Shown here one piece after another: positions 59,535-64,000 of a stretch of 64,000 nt of DNA. Each line of letters begins with the position of its first letter. The stretch's first letter is position 1. The translations under genes were made by a program, and so were the position numbers. A model generated the notes under the pieces. That model was not told the origin of the DNA. It saw only the letters and a program-made list of their open reading frames with translations, and searched no databases. Source of the DNA: CANKHA01 sp963731585 (GTDB lineage Bacteria; Pseudomonadota; Alphaproteobacteria; Rhizobiales; Xanthobacteraceae); assembly GCA_963731585.1 (NCBI GenBank), contig CAVSWC010000013.1:786483-850482 (forward strand), written 5' to 3'.

Positions 59535-60434
59535 ATGTTGGACAAAATGGCATTCACGCCTCTTGATCCAGAGCTCCCCGAGAGCAAGCGCCGCCGCTTC
59601 CGGCCCGTGCCGGTTCGTATGCTGCTTCCCAATCTCGTTACCTTGCTGGCGCTTTGCGTGGGCCTGACCGGCATCAGGCTCGCATTCGAAGGCAAGCTGG
59701 AGCTGGCGCTCTATGCGATCGTCTTTGCAGCGGCGCTGGATGGCATCGATGGCCGTCTTGCGCGCCTGATCAAGGGTCAGTCAAAATTCGGGGCGGAACT
59801 GGACAGCCTTGCCGACTTCATGAATTTCGGCTGCGCGCCGGCGCTCTTCCTTTATCTTTGGGGGCTGAAGGATATCGGCAATGTCGGCTGGATCGGAGCG
59901 ATGGTTTTTGCCATCTGCGCGGCGCTGAGGCTTGCGCGGTTCAACGTGATGATCGACGACCCGAACAAGCCGGCATGGGCGGCCAATTATTTCACCGGCA
60001 TGCCGGCCCCGGCGGGCGCGTTGGTCGTGCTATTGCCGATCTACATTAGCCTGCTTGGCTTTTTCAAGGCGCCCGCTGTCCTGACGTTGCTTTATACGCT
60101 GACGATAGCCGGCCTGATGGTTTCCCGCGTTCCGGTGTTCTCCGGCAAACGCGTGGGCCAGCGCGTGCCGCCGGAGATGCTGCTGCCGGTTTTCGCGGCG
60201 ATCGTTGTCTTCTTTGCGCTGCTGATCAGTTATCCGTGGGAAGTGCTCACCGTCGGCACGCTGCTCTATCTGGCATCGTTGCCGTTTGGATGGCGGTCGT
60301 ATCAGCGCAAAGCGGCGGGCGACGTTACCTCTGTCCCGGATGCGCAGGCGGAGGCGCCAGCGGTTGAGCCGGACCCGCGCGCAATCGAAACGCCGGAACG
60401 TCCGCAAGAGGTTCGTCCCAACACGCGTCACTGA
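59535..60434 (+). CDS. pssA: CDP-diacylglycerol-serine O-phosphatidyltransferase
   Basis: Makes phosphatidylserine, the substrate of the upstream decarboxylase. The CDP-alcohol phosphotransferase motif lies near residue 70 (LDGIDGRLARLIKGQS then FGAELDSLADF), giving DG..AR...G...D...D. Several membrane helices follow. The hydrophilic C-terminal 40 residues are Pro/Ala-rich. The 299-residue length is normal for alphaproteobacterial PssA. The start MLDKMAF at 59535 or the ATG at 59547 is possible. Confidence 0.93.
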   Translation: MLDKMAFTPLDPELPESKRRRFRPVPVRMLLPNLVTLLALCVGLTGIRLAFEGKLELALYAIVFAAALDGIDGRLARLIKGQSKFGAELDSLADFMNFGCAPALFLYLWGLKDIGNVGWIGAMVFAICAALRLARFNVMIDDPNKPAWAANYFTGMPAPAGALVVLLPIYISLLGFFKAPAVLTLLYTLTIAGLMVSRVPVFSGKRVGQRVPPEMLLPVFAAIVVFFALLISYPWEVLTVGTLLYLASLPFGWRSYQRKAAGDVTSVPDAQAEAPAVEPDPRAIETPERPQEVRPNTRH

Positions 60435-60637
60435 TATCTCAGCGCTCCAGCCAGACAATTTTTCGATTGGACAGCAAATATCCAAATTGAGCCTGGCTTT
60501 CGCGCGTGCGGTCAGTCTGTTCCGGCTCTGCAACGCACCAAAGTCGGCAAAAAGACTTCAGGGAAGTCCGTGGTGCCCGCCAAAAGCCGGTGATATAAGG
60601 CCGGTCCCCTTCCGCTGCGGCGAGATCTACCCGATCC

Positions 60638-62557
60638 ATGACAAAGAGCCCAGAGACGCTGCCGCAGGAGGCCGCGACGGAGTCGGCCCATCCACGGCCG
60701 CGCAAATCGAATTTTTGGAAGCTCACGCTTGGCAGTGTTGGGGTTGTTTACGGAGACATCGGAACCAGTCCGCTATACGCGTTTCGCGAGGCCGCGAAGG
60801 CCGCCGCCGGCAGTGGCACTGTCGACCGGGAAATCGTGCTCGGCGTGCTGTCGCTCATTCTCTGGGCCTTGATCCTTGTCGTCACCCTGAAATACGTGCT
60901 GATCCTCCTGCGGGCCGACAATAACGGCGAAGGCGGCACTTTCTCGCTGACCGCGCTCGCCTTCCGCGCACTGGGCCGGCGGACGCCGGTTGTGCTGATG
61001 CTTGGCATGGTAGGGGCAGCCATGTTCTACGGCTCCTCGCTGATCACGCCGGCGCTTTCAGTGCTCTCGGCGGTGGAAGGCTTGAAGGTGGCGACGCCGG
61101 CCTTCGAGCCCTTCGTGCTGCCGCTGACTTTTGTGATCCTCGCCGCCCTGTTCGCTGTGCAATCCTACGGCACCGGCAAAGTTTCCGCGCTGTTCGGACC
61201 CATCACCGTGGTTTGGTTTTTGGTCATGGCGGTGATTGGCGGGATGCATATCGCCGACGATCCAGGAGTGCTCCTGGCGATCAACCCTGTCTATGCTGTC
61301 ACTTTCCTCATGGGTTACGGCACCATCGGGTTGGTGACGCTTGGGGCGGTTTTCCTCGCCGTTACCGGCAGCGAAGCGCTGTATGCCGATCTCGGGCACT
61401 TCGGTCGCCGCCCGATCCAAACCGCGTGGTTTCTCCTGGTGCTGCCAGCGCTGGTGATCAATTATTTCGGGCAGGGCGCGCTGGTACTGACACATCCCGA
61501 AGCCATCGAGAACTCATTTTATCGGCTTGTGCCGGAATCGATGCTGCTGCCGCTGGTGGCGCTCGCGACCGCGGCGACCATCATCGCCAGCCAGGCGGTG
61601 ATCACCGGCGCGTATTCCATCACCCAGCAAGCGATCCAACTTGGGGTTTTGCCGCGGTTTGAAATCCGCCACACGTCGGCAGCGCATTACGGGCAAATTT
61701 ATATTCCACGCGTAAACGTGCTGCTGTTTGTAGGCGTGATGTTGCTGGTCGGCCTTTTCCGGACCTCGAGCGATCTCGCCGGGGCTTACGTTCTTGCCGT
61801 GGCAGCCACCGTCTGGGTCGCGGGTCCATTGGGATTGATTGTGATCTGGAAGCTCTGGAAAAAACCGCTGTGGTTCGCGGTCGCCTTGATGGGGCCGTTC
61901 ATCATCATCGATACCGTCTTTCTTGTGGCTTCCACGCTGAAGCTGGCGGAAGGGGCCTGGGTACCGGTCCTGTTCGGCGCCGTCATCGTCCTTCTCATGC
62001 TGACGTGGCTGCGCGGTATGAACTTTCTGGCGCAGAAGACCCGGCGCACGGAAATCCCGCTCGACACCCTCATTCGCAGCTTTGAAAAGAGACCGCCGCA
62101 CAGCGTGCAGGGGACCGCAGTTTTCCTCACCAGCACGCCGGATTTCGCGCCCACCGCGCTCCTGCACAACCTGAAACACAACAAGGTCTTGCATCAGCAC
62201 AACGTGATCCTGACCGTCGTAATCGACGACACGCCGCGCATCGCGCCGCACGATCGGGTGACGATCACGCCGATTTCCTCGAGCTTCACTCTGGTGGCTC
62301 TGCGCTTCGGCTATGTGGAGCAGCCCAATGTGCCGAAGGCGCTGGCCATAGCGCGCAAGCACGGCTGGCAGTTCGACATCATGTCGACGTCATTTTTCCT
62401 TTCCCGCCGGTCACTCAAGCCCGCCGCCCATTCCGGTATGCCGCGCTGGCAAGACCGGCTGTTCATCTGGCTGGCCCGCTCGGCGAGCGACGCGAGCGAC
62501 TTCTTCCAGATCCCGACCGGCCGGGTGGTGGAAGTCGGCACGCAGGTAACGATCTGA
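60638..62557 (+). CDS. kup: Kup-type low-affinity potassium uptake transporter
   Basis: A 639-residue K+/H+ symporter. It has twelve membrane helices, starting with the signature GVVYGDIGTSPLYAFREA. Later come LRADNNGEGGTFSLTAL, YGSSLITPALSVLSAVEGLK and GSEALYADLGHFGRRPIQ. The hydrophilic C-terminal domain (from about residue 460) has VFLTSTPDFAPTALLHNLKH. It is preceded by a 200-base spacer that holds no gene I can identify. Confidence 0.94.
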   Translation: MTKSPETLPQEAATESAHPRPRKSNFWKLTLGSVGVVYGDIGTSPLYAFREAAKAAAGSGTVDREIVLGVLSLILWALILVVTLKYVLILLRADNNGEGGTFSLTALAFRALGRRTPVVLMLGMVGAAMFYGSSLITPALSVLSAVEGLKVATPAFEPFVLPLTFVILAALFAVQSYGTGKVSALFGPITVVWFLVMAVIGGMHIADDPGVLLAINPVYAVTFLMGYGTIGLVTLGAVFLAVTGSEALYADLGHFGRRPIQTAWFLLVLPALVINYFGQGALVLTHPEAIENSFYRLVPESMLLPLVALATAATIIASQAVITGAYSITQQAIQLGVLPRFEIRHTSAAHYGQIYIPRVNVLLFVGVMLLVGLFRTSSDLAGAYVLAVAATVWVAGPLGLIVIWKLWKKPLWFAVALMGPFIIIDTVFLVASTLKLAEGAWVPVLFGAVIVLLMLTWLRGMNFLAQKTRRTEIPLDTLIRSFEKRPPHSVQGTAVFLTSTPDFAPTALLHNLKHNKVLHQHNVILTVVIDDTPRIAPHDRVTITPISSSFTLVALRFGYVEQPNVPKALAIARKHGWQFDIMSTSFFLSRRSLKPAAHSGMPRWQDRLFIWLARSASDASDFFQIPTGRVVEVGTQVTI

Positions 62558-62577
62558 ACTGCGCCGGGGGCGATACG

Positions 62578-63072
62578 TCAATATCCGCCAAACAGCACGC
62601 CGGGATAGAGCGGATAGCGAAACAGCACCACGAATGTGAGCCAGATCGTCAGGGTCGTCGCAGCTGCCGCCAGGGCGCTGTCGCGCAGGCTGCGGCCGCC
62701 ATGGATGAGCATGTAGAAGAGAACATAGATCGGTGTGGCGATCATGAAGCCGATCAGAAAAAGCGCGGCGAGATAGGCAACGACCCAAGCCACCGCCAGA
62801 AGGATGCGGGTGAGCGGAGCGTCTTCGTCGCCCTCCATTTTCCATTCGACGATCTTTTCGGCGGTGACCAGGCGCCGGACCCAGCGTCCGAGCGGCGTTT
62901 CGAACTGCGAAACGGCGTCGATTATCGACAGGGCTATCGTTGCCCAGGCTACCAAGACCGGCACTGCGCCCGCGGTGAAAGGATAGCTCTTCGCCCAAAG
63001 CAAATAGCCGCCGCTCAGCGCGAGTACCAAAATCGCGGCCCAGAACTCCCGCTGGCGGACGGCGAAAGTCAT
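62578..63072 (-). CDS. tctB: Tripartite tricarboxylate transporter TctB-family small membrane subunit
   Basis: A 164-residue four-helix protein (FWAAILVLALSGGYLLW; VPVLVAWATIALSIID; ILLAVAWVVAYLAALFLIGF; LTIWLTFVVLFRYPLYPGVLFG) with a conserved closing FRYPLYPG. The start at 63072 overlaps the tctA stop as ATGA and gives MTFAVRQREFWAA. A longer frame to 63126 lies within tctA and is not used. Confidence 0.88.
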   Translation of the reverse strand: MTFAVRQREFWAAILVLALSGGYLLWAKSYPFTAGAVPVLVAWATIALSIIDAVSQFETPLGRWVRRLVTAEKIVEWKMEGDEDAPLTRILLAVAWVVAYLAALFLIGFMIATPIYVLFYMLIHGGRSLRDSALAAAATTLTIWLTFVVLFRYPLYPGVLFGGY

Positions 63073-64000
63073 GCGGCGCTTTTCGATAGTTGGGCGCGCC
63101 GGCGCAGCGTCTGTACCGCCGGCCATAACAGGCAGGCGACGGTCAGCAGGAACAACACCAACGAAGTCGTCCGCGTGAAAAAGACCGTCCAGTCGCCATC
63201 GGCCATGTTCAGCGACTGATGATAGCTGCGCTCGGCAAGCTCTCCCAGAACCAGCGCGATCACCAGCGTGATGCGGGGAAAGCCGAAGCGCATCATCACA
63301 TAGCCGAGAATGCCGAACAGCACCGCCATCACCACGTCGCCGAAGCTGTTTTGCAAGGCATAGACCCCGACGAGCGAGACCGCGATCACCGCCGGCGCCA
63401 CGATATGCACGTCCACCAGCGTGATCATCGCGAGCGGGCGCGTCACCAGCAATGTGATCACGGTCGCGATAATGCAGGAGGCCGACAGCGCGATGATGAG
63501 GCTGAACACAACGCCTTCATTCTGGATCAGCAGCATCGGCCCCGGCTCAACCCCGATCAGTACCAGCACCCCGAGGAAGACCGCCATCTCGGCCGAGCCA
63601 GGGATGCCGAAAGCAAGCGTCGGGATCAGCGAACCACCATCCTTGGAATTGTTGGCGGCCTCCGGGCCGATGACACCTTCGATATTGCCCCGGCCGAACG
63701 TCTCAGGGCTTTTCGAAATCTGCATAGCCGCCGTATAGGACAGGAAAGCAGCGACGGTGCCGCCAAGGCCCGGGATTGCGCCGACGATGGTTCCAATCGC
63801 GGAGCCCTGCAGCAAGGTTTTCCAATGCGTGAAGCAGGCCCATACGCCCTCCATCACCCCGGTGACGCGCGTGGTGGCGGCATCCTTCGAGATGGTGCCG
63901 CCAGAGACCGAGAGGGCGATCATTTCGGTGATCGCAAACAGTCCGGTGAGCGCCGGGATGAGCGAAATCCCATCCCATAGATATTCCGACCCCCCGGTGA
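63069..64000 (-). CDS. tctA: Tripartite tricarboxylate transporter TctA large permease (cut by window end)
   Basis: The C-terminal 310 residues of the roughly 500-residue large permease. The frame is open to the right edge, where YLWDGISLIPALTGLFAI is read. Motifs are IVGAIPGLGGTVAAFLSYTA and IGPEAANNSKDGGSLIPTLAFG with IPGSAEMAVFLGVLVLIG, characteristic of TctA. With TctB and a TctC receptor (not in the window) it imports carboxylates using an ion gradient. Confidence 0.92.
   Translation of the reverse strand, partial: TGGSEYLWDGISLIPALTGLFAITEMIALSVSGGTISKDAATTRVTGVMEGVWACFTHWKTLLQGSAIGTIVGAIPGLGGTVAAFLSYTAAMQISKSPETFGRGNIEGVIGPEAANNSKDGGSLIPTLAFGIPGSAEMAVFLGVLVLIGVEPGPMLLIQNEGVVFSLIIALSASCIIATVITLLVTRPLAMITLVDVHIVAPAVIAVSLVGVYALQNSFGDVVMAVLFGILGYVMMRFGFPRITLVIALVLGELAERSYHQSLNMADGDWTVFFTRTTSLVLFLLTVACLLWPAVQTLRRRAQLSKSAA

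Overview
The window is GC-rich chromosomal DNA from an alphaproteobacterium, most likely a member of the Hyphomicrobiales (Rhizobiales) close to Bradyrhizobiaceae/Xanthobacteraceae. Support comes from the FeuP/FeuQ-like two-component pair, the ccmI-ccmE-ccmF-ccmH run followed by a DegP/Do-type protease, a two-component pair and glnE, the DUF1236, DUF2865 and DUF1289 proteins, rhizobial-type short interspersed repeats, and three sites that match the alphaproteobacterial general-stress sigma factor EcfG consensus (GGAAC-N16/17-CGTT). No tRNA, rRNA, CRISPR array, phage or transposase gene was seen.

Layout. 0-7.7 kb: end of an MFS efflux pump, a cupin protein, a disordered DUF1236 exported protein divergent from a 24-residue membrane peptide (both with EcfG-type promoters), a trypsin-like exported protease, FeuP/FeuQ, an exported methyltransferase-like protein and a glycine-zipper lipoprotein. 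7.9-12.1 kb: cytochrome c maturation operon ccmIEFH. 12.2-19.1 kb: DegP/Do protease, OmpR-type regulator with histidine kinase, glnE. 19.2-31.2 kb: two orphan PleC/DivJ-like histidine kinases flanking pepN, a CDF metal transporter, a diheme cytochrome, a cytosolic TAXI-like binding protein, dusA, a membrane-anchored aspartic protease and a DUF1289 protein. 31.4-36.1 kb: a GST, a LysR/ModA-like divergent pair, a 3-hydroxyisobutyrate dehydrogenase-family gene and the Mrp/ApbC Fe-S carrier. 36.2-40.5 kb: a TRAP transporter (two tandem binding-protein genes convergent with dctQ-dctM). 40.5-51.3 kb: housekeeping genes (moaA, gph, rpiA, gor, class II DAHP synthase, nadE, maiA) with lipoprotein, DUF2865 and cysteine-rich four-helix-bundle genes. 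51.8-64 kb: cysS-GNAT-small membrane protein-cimA operon, an exported deaminase, a LOG protein, an Atm1-type ABC exporter, psd-pssA for phosphatidylethanolamine synthesis, kup, and tctB/tctA running off the right end.

The dominant technical feature is that about two dozen of 57 genes can be read only by changing frame one or more times, including genes normally needed for growth or general metabolism (cysS, glnE, DAHP synthase, nadE). This pattern points to uncorrected indel errors in the assembly rather than mass pseudogenisation. I therefore give whole-gene spans and note the approximate break points. One lesion, an in-frame amber codon in the first TRAP binding-protein gene, is a substitution and may be genuine.

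The most interesting biology I can support is the set of EcfG-type promoters and their targets: a 24-residue membrane peptide, a repetitive DUF1236 protein and a 19-cysteine copper-storage-like protein. Next come a Tat-type exported deaminase, a repeat-bearing spacer inside the ccm operon and a signal-less TAXI-like protein. No clearly new multi-gene system was found.
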